From Desulfobulbaceae bacterium DB1 (GTDB taxonomy: Bacteria; Desulfobacterota; Desulfobulbia; Desulfobulbales; SURF-16): a DNA stretch of 64,000 nucleotides. Within the stretch, counting starts at the first letter, position 1. Each line of letters opens with the position of its first letter. A program made the translations under genes and the position numbers. Below are positions 25,228 through 34,524 of the stretch, piece after piece. The stretch lies in the NCBI GenBank assembly GCA_001914235.1, contig MQUF01000006.1, positions 267,234 to 331,233 of the forward strand, read 5' to 3'. Below the pieces are notes generated by a model that did not search any database, was not told where the DNA came from, and was given only the letters and a program-made list of their open reading frames with translations.

Positions 25228-25881
25228 ATGTCCAGAACGTTTGTCATTGGTGATATTCACGGCTGCTATAACGCACTGCTGGAACTTTTTTACAAAATTT
25301 CTCCGGACCTGGAAGAGGACAAGATCATCTTTCTCGGAGACTATATTGATCGCGGCCCGGATTCAAAAAAGGTTGTTTCTTTTGTCATCCGCTTGATGGA
25401 TCAGGCTCCGGGCCGGGTTATCCCCTTGATGGGCAACCATGAACAGGTCTTTCTCGCCTCCCTGGCAGGGGAAAACCCGGATTTTTATCTGCGGATGGGA
25501 GGCGACAAAACCCTTCTCAGCTATGGCATCAAGCCGCCCTTCACCGGCCGGATTGCATCCCGCATTCCGGTCAGTCATCTGCATTTTTTCAATGAACTTC
25601 TTCTGTGCTGGGAGGATGCCGACTATATTTACGTCCATGCCGGGCTGCAACCCCACGTTCATTTAAGCCAGCAATCCCCTCGCTGGTGCTGCTGGGCGCG
25701 GGAACAGTTTCTTGCCGCGGATTTTGATTTCGGCAAAAGAGTCATCTTCGGGCACACCCCCTTTGATGAACCGCTGGTTGAAAAGAACAGGATTGGTCTT
25801 GACACCGGCGCAGTCTACGGCGGGAAATTGTCGTGCCTTGTTTTACCGGATTTCAAATTCGTCCACGTGCAGGGACTGTAA
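25228..25881 (+). CDS. PPP-family metallophosphatase
   Basis: A 217-residue phosphatase with the three PPP metal motifs GDIHG (8-12), GDYIDRGPD and GNHE, then a late VHAGL and FGHTP. Bacterial relatives (PrpA-like) dephosphorylate serine/threonine or, in some cases, dinucleoside tetraphosphates. It is transcribed together with the TPR lipoprotein and may act on that pathway, though this is only positional. Confidence 0.9.
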   Translation: MSRTFVIGDIHGCYNALLELFYKISPDLEEDKIIFLGDYIDRGPDSKKVVSFVIRLMDQAPGRVIPLMGNHEQVFLASLAGENPDFYLRMGGDKTLLSYGIKPPFTGRIASRIPVSHLHFFNELLLCWEDADYIYVHAGLQPHVHLSQQSPRWCCWAREQFLAADFDFGKRVIFGHTPFDEPLVEKNRIGLDTGAVYGGKLSCLVLPDFKFVHVQGL

Positions 25882-25927
25882 CGGCAGGTGCCGCACGTTG
25901 CACGGCTGCGAAAAATCTTCCTGGTGG

Positions 25928-26983
25928 TTAAATCTCCAGCATCCGATCAAGGGCGAGCTTCGCCCCTTCCGCGGTCCGGCGGTCAACCTTTATCTGATTG
26001 ACGACTTTGCCTTCGGCCAGATTATCCAGCACCCACAGCAGGTTCTCCGGGGTTATGCGGCTCATGGTTCCGCAGGTGCAGGGCGAGGGTGCCGGGAGAA
26101 GTATCGTTTTATCCGGGTGCTGCATCTTTAAGCGGTTGACCAGGTTAACCTCGGTTCCAATCGCCCAGATCGTCCCTGGCGCGGATTCTTGAACCGCCTC
26201 GATAATTCGCTCGGTCGAACCGTAATAATCCGCCGCATGCACCACATCAAAAGGACTTTCCGGATGGACGATGATCTTGATTCCCGGGTACTCCCGTCGC
26301 AGCTCGACAAGCTGTTGCACCGCAAATTCCTGGTGCACGTGACAATAACCGTTCCATAAAATCGTTTTGGCCTTTTTCAACTGTTCCACGCTGTTGCCGC
26401 CAAGCTTTTTCCCGCGCTGCCACAAGGCGATCTCGCCATCGCTCATCCCCAATGCCTTGCTTGAATTGCGGCCCAGATGCTCATCCGGGAAAAAAAACAC
26501 CTTTTCCCCCTGCCGCAGGGCCCAGCGCAAAACCCGCTCCGCATTGGACGAGGTGCAAACCGATCCCCCTTTCGTGCCGACAAAGGACTTGATCCGGGCC
26601 GACGAATTGACATAGGTGACGGGAATAACCTTTTTCATGTCACAGATTTCACTCAATTCCCGCCAGGCCTCCTCAACCCCCTCGACCGTGGCCATGTCCG
26701 CCATCGGGCATCCGGCCCGGAGATCCGGCAGGATGACCGCCTGATCCGGACCGGTCAGGATATCGGCTGATTCAGCCATGAAATGGACACCGCAGAAGAC
26801 GATATACGGATACGACCCCGCCTCGGCGGCCTGCCGGGCAAGCTTGAGGGAATCGCCGGTCAGATCGGCAAATTGATAAACACTTTCATTCTGGTAATGG
26901 TGCGCGAGAAGAAGAACCTTGCCCCGCAGTTCTTTTTTCCGGGTGCGGATTTTGTCAAAGAGAATACTCTGCTGTTCAGTCAT
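25928..26983 (-). CDS. nadA: Quinolinate synthase A
   Basis: A 351-residue [4Fe-4S] enzyme that condenses iminoaspartate with dihydroxyacetone phosphate to quinolinate in NAD synthesis. LAHHYQ, the first cluster Cys at C92 (RAGCPMAD), a second in WNGYCHVH and a third in APSPCTCGTM are present. nadB and nadC are not in the window. Convergent with the phosphatase gene after 46 bp. Confidence 0.97.
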   Translation of the reverse strand: MTEQQSILFDKIRTRKKELRGKVLLLAHHYQNESVYQFADLTGDSLKLARQAAEAGSYPYIVFCGVHFMAESADILTGPDQAVILPDLRAGCPMADMATVEGVEEAWRELSEICDMKKVIPVTYVNSSARIKSFVGTKGGSVCTSSNAERVLRWALRQGEKVFFFPDEHLGRNSSKALGMSDGEIALWQRGKKLGGNSVEQLKKAKTILWNGYCHVHQEFAVQQLVELRREYPGIKIIVHPESPFDVVHAADYYGSTERIIEAVQESAPGTIWAIGTEVNLVNRLKMQHPDKTILLPAPSPCTCGTMSRITPENLLWVLDNLAEGKVVNQIKVDRRTAEGAKLALDRMLEI

Positions 26984-27007
26984 TATTCAGTTATCACGAT
27001 GAAGATG

Positions 27008-27038
27008 AATAAAAATGGGGCTTCATGCAAAGCCCCAT
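27008..27038 (-). terminator. Terminator after the HPF-cold-shock gene
   Basis: Minus-strand hairpin ATGGGGCTT / AAGCCCCAT (27015-27038) followed by a U-rich tract. It separates this gene from nadA. Confidence 0.85.
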
Positions 27039-27069
27039 TCCCGATTTCGTTATTTATGAAAAGCCTGTT

Positions 27070-27606
27070 TTACTGGACGCCACGCACCCAGGTCGCCTGC
27101 GGCCCCTTATGGCCTTCGGTTACCCCGAAAGAAACGGAATCACCCTCGGCAAGCTGGTCCATGGCAAGATCTTTCAAGGCATTTTCATGAAAATAAATCT
27201 CCTTGCCGTCGCTTGCGACAATAAATCCGTATGACTCAAAGGGCGAAAGGGATTTGATCACACCTGTTCCAGCAGCGCCTTCACCGACCGGCTCGACAAC
27301 CTTGACGGTCTGCCGTCTTTTCCTCTGCAGCTCCTTCAGCTGCATCCCGAGCTTGTCAAAAGCATCTACAAGTAATGGTCTTACCGAATCTCCCTTTTTC
27401 TTGACGACCACCGTATCATTGGGGACAGCGGCCACAACCCGCACTTCATGCCCCCCCTGTTTATGGGAAGTAGTTTCTTCAATGGTCACGCGAAGATTGA
27501 GGATCAGACCGGGATGATGACGCATCAACCGCTCTTTTTCCTCCTCGATTTTTTCCTGCCAAGATTTACGCACATCGAGATTACGGCCTTCAACCTTAAG
27601 TTCCAT
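27070..27606 (-). CDS. HPF-like ribosome factor fused to a cold-shock domain
   Basis: A 178-residue protein. Residues 1-105 are a ribosome hibernation-promoting-factor domain (MELKVEGRNLDV, HEVRVVAAVPNDTVVVKKKG). Residues 112-175 are a CspA-type domain (GVIKSLSPFESYGFIVASDG, with the RNP-like SYGFI). Such HPF-CSD fusions occur in several proteobacteria and may bind ribosomes and RNA. The ATG at 27606 follows GGAGG; an upstream frame extension has no ribosome-binding site. Confidence 0.9.
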   Translation of the reverse strand: MELKVEGRNLDVRKSWQEKIEEEKERLMRHHPGLILNLRVTIEETTSHKQGGHEVRVVAAVPNDTVVVKKKGDSVRPLLVDAFDKLGMQLKELQRKRRQTVKVVEPVGEGAAGTGVIKSLSPFESYGFIVASDGKEIYFHENALKDLAMDQLAEGDSVSFGVTEGHKGPQATWVRGVQ

Positions 27607-27787
27607 ACACATCCTCCATGCTGAATTCCGCCGTACCGCACTTCTCCAATACGGCAATGGAACGCCTCTCCGGCCTTTTCTTTTCCGACCGGATTCAGAG
27701 CCTGACGGGCAAGCTCTTACTTGTGTAATTTCATGGTATCATATCTTTTTTTTTAGCTCCACCTTTCTCTTCCCGGTGATATTTTTT

Positions 27788-28792
27788 TCAAGCCGCCCCG
27801 GCAAAACGCCTGCGCACGAGCGACACCCGCCGCAGTGCATCATCACACTGCCGCAGTCCAACCTCTCCCGTTGCAACAGCTTGCATCAATGCATCATGGG
27901 CTTGTCGCACCTTCTCGTGATCGTGACAGATGAGCAGCATATCCGCCCCGGCGACAAAGGCCTGCACAGCCGCCCCGGCAACCGACCTGTCATTTTCTAT
28001 CGCCCCCATTTCCAGATCATCGGTGATAATCAGCCCGTCAAAGCCCAACTCATCACGAAGAAGCCCCTGCAACACGATTTTCGACAGGGTCGCCGGAGTC
28101 CGGGGGTCAAGATCCGTATATATGGTATGCGATGTCATGATTGCCGCAAGCCCGGCCGCCACAGCCCGCTGAAACGGCACAAGATCAATTTCCTTTATTT
28201 GCGCAAGCGGCCGCGTCACCACCGGTAACTGCAAATGGGGATCAAGTTTTGCCGCCCCAAGACCGGGGAAATGCTTGCCGCAGGCGGCGATGCCGCCCTG
28301 CTGCAAACCATTGATCACATAGGCGCCGAGCCGGCCAACCTGTTCCGGGTCTTCTCCGAGAACTCGTTTTTCCATGAAATATCCTTGCCCGGCCGGACAA
28401 ACATCAAGCACCGGGGCAAGATTCATATTAATTCCCGCTTCCGACAGTTCCGCGACACAGGCGGTGACATAATGCCCCAGCGCTTTTTCCGGATCAGCCG
28501 ACTCGGCCAGCGTACGGGCATCGTCAAACTGGGTAAAAGGTCGCGGCAGCCTGGCAACAGTCCCTCCTTCCTGATCAATCGATATCAGGGGGGCGGGCAG
28601 GCCACTGCGTCGGCAGGCCTCTTTCAGTTCACGGCACAGGGCGCCGACCTGCGCCGGACTTTCCACGTTGCGGCGGAAAAGAATAAAATTATTGATGCCC
28701 TGCTCCGTTATCAGCCGTAAGGTGGAGTCATCAAGCCGAATGCCGGGAAATCCGACCATGAAGAGCCGGCCCAGATCTGGATTTTTTTTCAT
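27788..28792 (-). CDS. nagZ: Beta-N-acetylhexosaminidase
   Basis: A 334-residue glycoside hydrolase family 3 enzyme that removes GlcNAc from anhydro-muropeptides in peptidoglycan recycling. [28 protein letters not shown] (catalytic His) and the nucleophile Asp region [11 protein letters not shown] are present. Its ATG overlaps the queC stop by 4 bases. No export signal, as expected for the cytosolic NagZ. Confidence 0.93.
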   Translation of the reverse strand: MKKNPDLGRLFMVGFPGIRLDDSTLRLITEQGINNFILFRRNVESPAQVGALCRELKEACRRSGLPAPLISIDQEGGTVARLPRPFTQFDDARTLAESADPEKALGHYVTACVAELSEAGINMNLAPVLDVCPAGQGYFMEKRVLGEDPEQVGRLGAYVINGLQQGGIAACGKHFPGLGAAKLDPHLQLPVVTRPLAQIKEIDLVPFQRAVAAGLAAIMTSHTIYTDLDPRTPATLSKIVLQGLLRDELGFDGLIITDDLEMGAIENDRSVAGAAVQAFVAGADMLLICHDHEKVRQAHDALMQAVATGEVGLRQCDDALRRVSLVRRRFAGAA

Positions 28793-29493
28793 GCAACAAC
28801 CTTTTGATAGTGAGCAGGATCAACAAAACCCGCTTCGGCAAATCCTTTTAAACGAAGCTGACAGGCATCGCACTGACCGCAGGCCCGGCCCTGCCCGTCC
28901 GGATCATAACAACTGTGGGTCAGGCTGTAATCAACTCCCATCCCCTTTCCTTTCATAATAATCTCTTTTTTGGTCAGATGCATCAGGGGTGCATGAATTT
29001 TAAATTTTTTCCCCGCCTCCACTCCGGCCCTGGTGCCCAGATTCGCCACCTTTTCAAAGGCGTCAAGATACTCGGGCCGACAATCAGGGTAGCCGCTGTA
29101 ATCAAGGACATTAATGCCGATAAAGAGATCAAAGGCGCCAATCACCTCGGCCCAGGCCATGGCATGCGAAAGAAAAATAGTATTGCGCCCCGGCACGTAG
29201 GTGACGGGAATGGAAGCCTGCATCTCTGCCGCGCTTCTTTTTTTCGGCACGTCGATATCGGCGGTCAAGGCGGAACCGCCTATCTTATCGAGATCAAGAC
29301 CGAGAACAAGATGCGTGACCGCACCCTGCCGCCGGGCAATCTCCCTGGCCCGGTCAAGCTCGACTTTCTGCCGCTGTCCGTAAGAAAAGCTCAGACAGTA
29401 ACAGGCAAAGCCACGATCGCGGGCAATGGCCAGAACCGTGGTGGAATCAAGCCCGCCGCTCAGCAGCACGACCGCCTTTTTTATTTCATTTTC
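28789..29493 (-). CDS. queC: 7-cyano-7-deazaguanine synthase
   Basis: A 234-residue ATP-dependent enzyme that makes preQ0 from carboxydeazaguanine in queuosine synthesis. The PP-loop SGGLDS is near residue 11, and four zinc cysteines lie at the C-terminus ([22 protein letters not shown]). Start chosen at ATG 29493; a TTG nine codons upstream is an alternative. First gene of the queC-nagZ unit; no preQ1 riboswitch was recognised. Confidence 0.94.
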   Translation of the reverse strand, partial: ENEIKKAVVLLSGGLDSTTVLAIARDRGFACYCLSFSYGQRQKVELDRAREIARRQGAVTHLVLGLDLDKIGGSALTADIDVPKKRSAAEMQASIPVTYVPGRNTIFLSHAMAWAEVIGAFDLFIGINVLDYSGYPDCRPEYLDAFEKVANLGTRAGVEAGKKFKIHAPLMHLTKKEIIMKGKGMGVDYSLTHSCYDPDGQGRACGQCDACQLRLKGFAEAGFVDPAHYQKVVA

Positions 29494-29625
29494 CATTCGT
29501 GATTTTTTTATCTCACTCAAATGATTGATTCGTAATTCCAGTTTTCATGCAAGCCGGTACCTTCGCCGCTGCGCTGCTGTCGGCTGCGCTGTGCGGCCGC
29601 AATCCGCATTTCCCGCATTCCCAAT

Positions 29626-30315
29626 TCAATAGCGGACCGGCAGAGGCGTGGTTATCCGAATTTCATCCGGACCGACTTCAGCCCGGTAGGCCAGCACCTG
29701 CACGCCCTCCCCCGCCACCTTGGCAAGAGTCGCCGCATAAAGAGGATCGATATGAGCGGCCGGACGAAACACGTCGCCGTCCATGCGCTGCACGCAGAAA
29801 AAGATGACGGCCTGATGTCCCTCGCCCCGCAAACGGGCAAGGTCCTCAAGATGCCTGGTGCCGCGACTGGTGACGGCATCGGGAAACATGGCCGTCCCGT
29901 CCTCCACCAGGGTGCAGTTTTTCACCTCAACATAGATTTTCTCCTTTCCCCGGTGCAGGAGAAAATCAAGTCGACCGGCGCCCACCTTGACCTCGGGCCG
30001 GATCGCATCAAAACCGGCAAATTCCTTCGCCACGCCGTTTTCCATTGCTTCGCGGACCAGATGATTGGTGCGGGCCGTATTGACCCCGACCCAGAAGCCA
30101 TTGACCTGAATCATTTCCAGCGTGTAAGGGTATTTCCGCCCCTGGTTGCCGCTGAGAGACAGCAGAACAGAATTCCCGGGGGCGAGACACCCCTGCATGG
30201 ACCCGGTGTTGGGGCAATGCGCGGTCACTTTTTCCGGACCCGGCAACTCCACGTCGACCAGGAAGCGCTTATATCGTTTTATCAGCCTGCCCAAGGCGAG
30301 ATCGGTAAATTTCAT
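29626..30315 (-). CDS. sfsA: SfsA-family DNA/RNA-binding nuclease
   Basis: A 229-residue protein starting MKFTDLALGRLIKRYKRFLVDV, with HCPNTGSM, LDFLL and the catalytic-like YVEVKNCTL, FPDAVTSRG and HL. SfsA was named for sugar-fermentation effects in E. coli and has a PD-(D/E)xK-like nuclease core. Divergent from the FlhB-like gene after 66 bp. An upstream frame extension of 14 codons looks non-conserved. Confidence 0.93.
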   Translation of the reverse strand: MKFTDLALGRLIKRYKRFLVDVELPGPEKVTAHCPNTGSMQGCLAPGNSVLLSLSGNQGRKYPYTLEMIQVNGFWVGVNTARTNHLVREAMENGVAKEFAGFDAIRPEVKVGAGRLDFLLHRGKEKIYVEVKNCTLVEDGTAMFPDAVTSRGTRHLEDLARLRGEGHQAVIFFCVQRMDGDVFRPAAHIDPLYAATLAKVAGEGVQVLAYRAEVGPDEIRITTPLPVRY

Positions 30316-30381
30316 TGCAAATTTTACGGGGATACGCTCCAATAAAGAGATAATCACTCAAAAAAAACATCCACCGCCGTT

Positions 30382-30675
30382 ATGACAGCAAAAAAACAAA
30401 CAGACAGCAAAATCCAGCGCAAAAAGGCGGTTGCCCTTCGCTACGACCAAAAGAAGGACGCCTCGCCAAAGGTCGTGGGAAAAGGCAGTGGACATCTGGC
30501 GGAAAAGCTCCTGGAACTGGCCAAGAAACACGACATCCCCATCCACGAGGATGCCGACCTGGTCGAGGTTCTTGCCAAACTCGAAATCAACGAGGAAATT
30601 CCCGAATCAACCTATTTCATCGTGGCGGAGATTCTCGCCTTTGTTTATCGCACCAACAAAACGTATAAAGGCTAG
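30382..30675 (+). CDS. FlhB cytoplasmic-tail homologue (FlhX/YlqH-like)
   Basis: A 97-residue protein resembling only the C-terminal cytoplasmic domain of FlhB: KKAVALRYDQKKDASPKVVG, LLELAKKHDIPIHEDADLVEVL and IPESTYFIVAEILAFVY. No membrane segments. The autocleavage NPTH motif is replaced by VGKGSG-like sequence, as in other stand-alone FlhB-tail proteins; these can partly substitute for the FlhB tail in export switching. The TAG stop coincides with the target site of an IS630-type element. Confidence 0.87.
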   Translation: MTAKKQTDSKIQRKKAVALRYDQKKDASPKVVGKGSGHLAEKLLELAKKHDIPIHEDADLVEVLAKLEINEEIPESTYFIVAEILAFVYRTNKTYKG

Positions 30676-30688
30676 TACATTGTATATG

Positions 30689-31309
30689 TTAAAGTTTCGG
30701 ATAAAGCCGTTTTAGTTTTATTCGCGCATCATCTGTTCTAAACTGCCAATCAACCTTAGTCTGGCGGTTATTTCGATCAATGTTCCATGCCGCCACTTCA
30801 GCTCGCATCTTCTCGATACAATCAATCCGGCCTGCAAGGCATTGCCGCTTCAATACACTGAGTTCAATCTCTGCTATGTTCAGCCAACTCCCGTGTTTCG
30901 GGGTGTAGTGTATTTCAAGACGTTCCGCCAAGCCCCTGGCTTCTTCAGGTGGGAAAGCCGCATAGAGCGAGGCCGTGTCGTGTGTATTGAGGTTGTCCAT
31001 GACCAAAACTACTTTCTTGGCATCGGCATAACGCTCTTCAAGCATCTCTTTGATGAAATGGGCCCAATCAATCCGTGTCCGCTGTTCAGTAATTTTTACC
31101 TTGCGCTTTCCCCCAAGCGGTTCTACCTCAAGTAATATGCTTGCGACCCCATTGCGAACATATTCATCATCCATCAGAACAGGATGGCCAGGGGCTGCCG
31201 GAATAGGCTCATGCACCTCCCCGATTAACTGTACACTCGATTCATCCATGCACACAACCGGGAATTCTTGACTATACGGACGCGCATAAACTTCGAGTAT
31301 ATCTTCCAT
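30689..31309 (-). CDS. IS630-type transposase, catalytic part (orfB)
   Basis: A 206-residue DDE transposase domain with first Asp in VVCMDESS, second in LVMDNLNTHD and Glu in LNIAEIELS. The true N-terminus is probably fused to orfA by frameshifting: the same frame extends upstream to about 31387 as KPHQSKYWKIPPDQNASF. Apparently intact. Confidence 0.9.
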   Translation of the reverse strand: MEDILEVYARPYSQEFPVVCMDESSVQLIGEVHEPIPAAPGHPVLMDDEYVRNGVASILLEVEPLGGKRKVKITEQRTRIDWAHFIKEMLEERYADAKKVVLVMDNLNTHDTASLYAAFPPEEARGLAERLEIHYTPKHGSWLNIAEIELSVLKRQCLAGRIDCIEKMRAEVAAWNIDRNNRQTKVDWQFRTDDARIKLKRLYPKL

Positions 31310-31314
31310 TGCCG

Positions 31315-31821
31315 CTACAAAACTGGCGTTTTGATCCGGCGGTATCTTCCAGTATTTGCTTTGGTGAGGCTTAAGTTCATTTTTTTTAAAGTGTTACATA
31401 CCGTCATCGGAGAAACACTCGTTACCATCTTCAGCTCGACCATTTTCTCAGCCAACAGACGTACTGTCCATCGATTTTTACCTTCTGGAGCATCCGAACA
31501 TGCCAAAGCCAAAAGATGTGCTTCAAATTCTCCTCCGAATTGAATTTCTCGCGGAGGGGTCTCGCGCTCCTTACGTTCAAGGGCGGCAGAAAGACCTTCT
31601 TCAACAAATCGTTTCTTTAAGTGTTCTAAACTCCGCGTCGTTGTCCCTAAAGCTTCTGCGACCTGAGTGACAACCCACTTCGGTCCATGTTCCCCCGCAT
31701 CAAGCAGAAGTAATGCTCGAGCATACAGTACGGTGCGGGCTGCCCTTTTCCCTTTAGTTGAAATAGCCTCCAAATCTTCCCGTTCCTCTTTTGTTAATGT
31801 CACTCTGTATCTTGGTGCCAT
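31315..31821 (-). CDS. IS630-type transposase, DNA-binding part (orfA)
   Basis: A 168-residue N-terminal transposase half with two helix-turn-helix motifs (VVTQVAEALGTTTRSLEHLKK and LLAEKMVELKMVTSVSP), for binding the terminal repeats. The frame leaves the IS630 pattern after an A8 run (31380-31387 as T8 on the plus strand), where a -1 shift restores the consensus ELKPHQSKYWKI. This is either programmed frameshifting or a disabling mutation. Confidence 0.88.
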   Translation of the reverse strand: MAPRYRVTLTKEEREDLEAISTKGKRAARTVLYARALLLLDAGEHGPKWVVTQVAEALGTTTRSLEHLKKRFVEEGLSAALERKERETPPREIQFGGEFEAHLLALACSDAPEGKNRWTVRLLAEKMVELKMVTSVSPMTVCNTLKKMNLSLTKANTGRYRRIKTPVL

Positions 31822-32084
31822 GTCGTCCTCCTTGTATTTTGAAGACGACTATAACAAATATCACGCAAAAATACGAAAACTTAAATTTTACATTGTACTA
31901 GCTGTCTTCACTGACTGGGAAAATTCTTCCCCCTCGCGCCCGCTCCCCGCCCTGCACACTCCTTGTCCTTGCACCGAAGGACACGATACAATTAATCATT
32001 CTAACCCTCGAATTTCAAGGGACAAAATCAAGATCCCCAAAAACGTTTCTTCGTCCTTGCTCCCTTTTTCTTCCTCAAATCAAT

Positions 32085-32100
32085 TGGCACACGAGTTGCA
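32085..32100 (+). promoter_or_regulatory. Sigma-54 promoter of flgF operon
   Basis: TGGCAC-ACGAG-TTGCA, a perfect match to the -24/-12 consensus. It lies 34 bases before the flgF start and immediately downstream of the IS630-type element, which therefore did not separate it from the operon. Confidence 0.88.
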
Positions 32101-32133
32101 GCGTAATCTCAAAAACACCTTTAGGGAGGCTCT

Positions 32134-32868
32134 ATGTTCATTCAGAATCGTCTCGGCCTGATTGAAGGCACGGAAACAATGCTTGCCCAGGGCCAGCGGC
32201 TCAACCAGGCAACCAACAATCTGGCCAATGTCGACACCCCCGGCTACAAAAAGGAAGATGTCACTTTCTGGGAGATGCTTTACCAGACCAACGAAAAACG
32301 CGCGCGGGTCGGAAAAGCCCTGAAATTACTGACAAACCAGCAGGAAGGATCCATAAAAACCACCGGCAATCCGCTTGATTTTTCCATCAGCGGCCAGGGA
32401 TTCTTCAAACTGCAGACGCCCCAGGGCATCCGCTATTCCCGGGCCGGTAATTTTCTCGTCAACAGCCAAGGGCAGCTGGTCAACCCGGACGGCCATCTCG
32501 TCCTGGGCGACGGCGGCCCGATACTCATCAACGGCACCAATGTTTCGCTTGCCGTCGACGGCGGGCTGCTGGTTGACGGCGTCAATGCGGGCCGGTTGGA
32601 CATTGCCGCTTTTGATGATCTTACCGGCATAGAAAAGGAGGGCACCAACCTTTTCCGCATCAAGGAAGAAGACGGCGCCGAGGAACTTCCGGCAGTCGAT
32701 TTTTCCGTCCACCAGGGATCACTGGAAACGTCCAACGTCAACCTGGTTTCCGAGATGACCACGCTGCTTGACCTGCACCGGGCCTATGAAACCCAGCAGA
32801 AGGTCATCAGCACCTTTGACGATCTTGACAACAAGGCAATTAATAATGTCGGAAAATTGACGGGGTAA
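32134..32868 (+). CDS. flgF: Flagellar proximal rod protein FlgF
   Basis: A 244-residue rod protein with the N-terminal signature NQATNNLANVDTPGYKKEDV, GNPLDFSISGQGFFKL, and the C-terminal SLETSNVNLVSEMTTLLDLHRAYE. Start ATG follows GGGAGG. Together with FlgG it builds the rod. First gene of the sigma-54-driven flgFGAH unit. Confidence 0.92.
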   Translation: MFIQNRLGLIEGTETMLAQGQRLNQATNNLANVDTPGYKKEDVTFWEMLYQTNEKRARVGKALKLLTNQQEGSIKTTGNPLDFSISGQGFFKLQTPQGIRYSRAGNFLVNSQGQLVNPDGHLVLGDGGPILINGTNVSLAVDGGLLVDGVNAGRLDIAAFDDLTGIEKEGTNLFRIKEEDGAEELPAVDFSVHQGSLETSNVNLVSEMTTLLDLHRAYETQQKVISTFDDLDNKAINNVGKLTG

Positions 32869-32959
32869 ACGGTAATTTGACTTTTTTCAGCAGCAAAATC
32901 AGGCCAGAACAACCTGAACCTCCCTATTTTTCGAAAAATTCATCCGCAGGAGAAAAAAA

Positions 32960-33742
32960 ATGATCCGAGCCCTCTTTACCTCAACCACCGGCATGAATGC
33001 CCAGGAGTTACATCTGAATGTCATTTCCAACAATCTGGCCAACGTCAACACCGGCGGATTCAAAAAAAGCCAGACCCAGTTTGAGGACCTCTTTTACAAT
33101 TCTCTCCGGGCCGTGGGCGCGGAAACAGTCGACGGCGGCCAGGTTCCCACCGGCGTCCAGGTCGGTATGGGCGTGCGCCCCACCGCCGTCTATAAGGTCT
33201 TTACCCAGGGCGACTATTCCCAGACCGGCAATGAGCTCGACTGGGCCATTGAAGGCCGGGGCTTTTTCCAGATCGTCCGGGACGGGGTGGAATACTACAC
33301 CAGGGCAGGCGCCTTTAAAATAGACAGCGACGGCTATGTCGTCACCAGCAACGGCGACCGGCTGCAGCCGGAATTCGCCGTTCCGGCGGATGCCGTGGCT
33401 GTTGAAATCGATGCCGGCGGCATGCTGTCCGCCCTTGATGCGGCCCAACAGACCATTGCTTCCGTGCAAGTCACCCTGCATGACTTCATCAACCCGGCCG
33501 GATTAAAGGCCGTGGGCAGCAATTTCTTCCTGCCCACCGAGGCATCAGGCGACCCCCGGGAGGAAAATCCCGGCATCAACGGGCTGGGAACCCTGGCCCA
33601 GGGCTTTCTTGAAACATCGAATGTCAATGTCACCGAGGAGATGGTGAATCTGATTATTACCCAAAGGGCCTTTGAGTCAAACTCCAAGGGTGTGACCACG
33701 GCTGATCAGTTGCTTGAAATATCAAACAACCTGGTACGGTAA
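32960..33742 (+). CDS. flgG: Flagellar distal rod protein FlgG
   Basis: A 260-residue protein beginning MIRALFTSTTGMNAQELHLN, with ISNNLANVNTGGFKKSQTQF and C-terminal FLETSNVNVTEEMVNLIITQ. Length and motifs are standard for FlgG. It follows flgF by 91 bp. Confidence 0.96.
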   Translation: MIRALFTSTTGMNAQELHLNVISNNLANVNTGGFKKSQTQFEDLFYNSLRAVGAETVDGGQVPTGVQVGMGVRPTAVYKVFTQGDYSQTGNELDWAIEGRGFFQIVRDGVEYYTRAGAFKIDSDGYVVTSNGDRLQPEFAVPADAVAVEIDAGGMLSALDAAQQTIASVQVTLHDFINPAGLKAVGSNFFLPTEASGDPREENPGINGLGTLAQGFLETSNVNVTEEMVNLIITQRAFESNSKGVTTADQLLEISNNLVR

Positions 33743-33743
33743 G

Positions 33744-34475
33744 GTGCTGGGTAAACTGCTCCTTTTCCTGCTTGTCTGTCTTTCTCCAGGCACCATTGCC
33801 CTCGCAATGCCCGGCCAGCCGCCTGCTGCCGGTAAAACCCTGGCGGAACAGGAGCTGCGGGAAATTTTTATCGAGGTTTTCAAAGCGCATCTTCCCGGAC
33901 GGGTTGCGGACGTTGCGGTCAACGACTTTTCCTGTCGCCCCCGGACCCTTGCAATACCGGAGGGGAGCCTCGATTACCGGATTGTCGGCTCCGTGGAGAG
34001 CGACACGCCGGGGAAAAAAAATCTTATTGTTGAAATTCTCGTCAACAGCGAAAAGAAAGGGGAGGTCAGCATGTCGGGCGATCTCCGTTTCCAGGGAACC
34101 GTGGTGCTGCTTTCCCGCAACATGTTCCGTCGTTCCATCCTGACCGCAAGTGACATTAAAACCGAATTCCGCGACATATCCATGCTGGGCGAGGATCTGG
34201 TCACCAACCCGGATTTCGCCGTCGGCAAAAAACTGAAAAAAACCCTGCGCCAAGGGGCGATTCTCTCGGCCGGGCTGCTTGAAAATCCCCAGATAATCAA
34301 GCGGGGCGACCGGGTGACGATCATGGCCAAAAGCGGTGGACTGCAGGTCACGGCCCCGGGTGAGGCGAAAAACGGCGGCGCCTTGGGCGACATGGTCAAA
34401 GTCAAGAACATGATGAGCAGGCGGGTTGTCCAGGCAAGGGTTATCGGCCAAGGCCTGGTTGAAGTTGAACGGTAA
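33744..34475 (+). CDS. flgA: Flagellar P-ring assembly chaperone FlgA
   Basis: A 243-residue periplasmic protein with a signal peptide (VLGKLLLFLLVCLSPGTIALA) and a C-terminal SAF domain (RGDRVTIMAKSGGLQVTAPG, ARVIGQGLVEVER). It assists FlgI folding into the P ring. The GTG at 33744 begins directly after the flgG stop; a TTG at 33714 within flgG is an alternative start. Confidence 0.88.
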   Translation: MLGKLLLFLLVCLSPGTIALAMPGQPPAAGKTLAEQELREIFIEVFKAHLPGRVADVAVNDFSCRPRTLAIPEGSLDYRIVGSVESDTPGKKNLIVEILVNSEKKGEVSMSGDLRFQGTVVLLSRNMFRRSILTASDIKTEFRDISMLGEDLVTNPDFAVGKKLKKTLRQGAILSAGLLENPQIIKRGDRVTIMAKSGGLQVTAPGEAKNGGALGDMVKVKNMMSRRVVQARVIGQGLVEVER

Positions 34476-34524
34476 ACACCCCGCTTCACCCTGCTGCGCG
34501 TCTGCATACAAAAGGATACTTCCC

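Larger units (their letters stand above)
30675..31898 (-). mobile_element. IS630-type insertion sequence
   Basis: A 1,224-bp element flanked by TA dinucleotides (30673-30674 and 31899-31900), the target duplicated by IS630/Tc1 elements. The terminal inverted repeats start GTACATTGTA and, on the other end, GTACAATGTA, with further matches (TTTCG near base 25). It encodes a two-frame transposase. It inserted exactly at the stop codon of the FlhB-like gene: both with and without the element the codon reads TAG. Confidence 0.9.
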
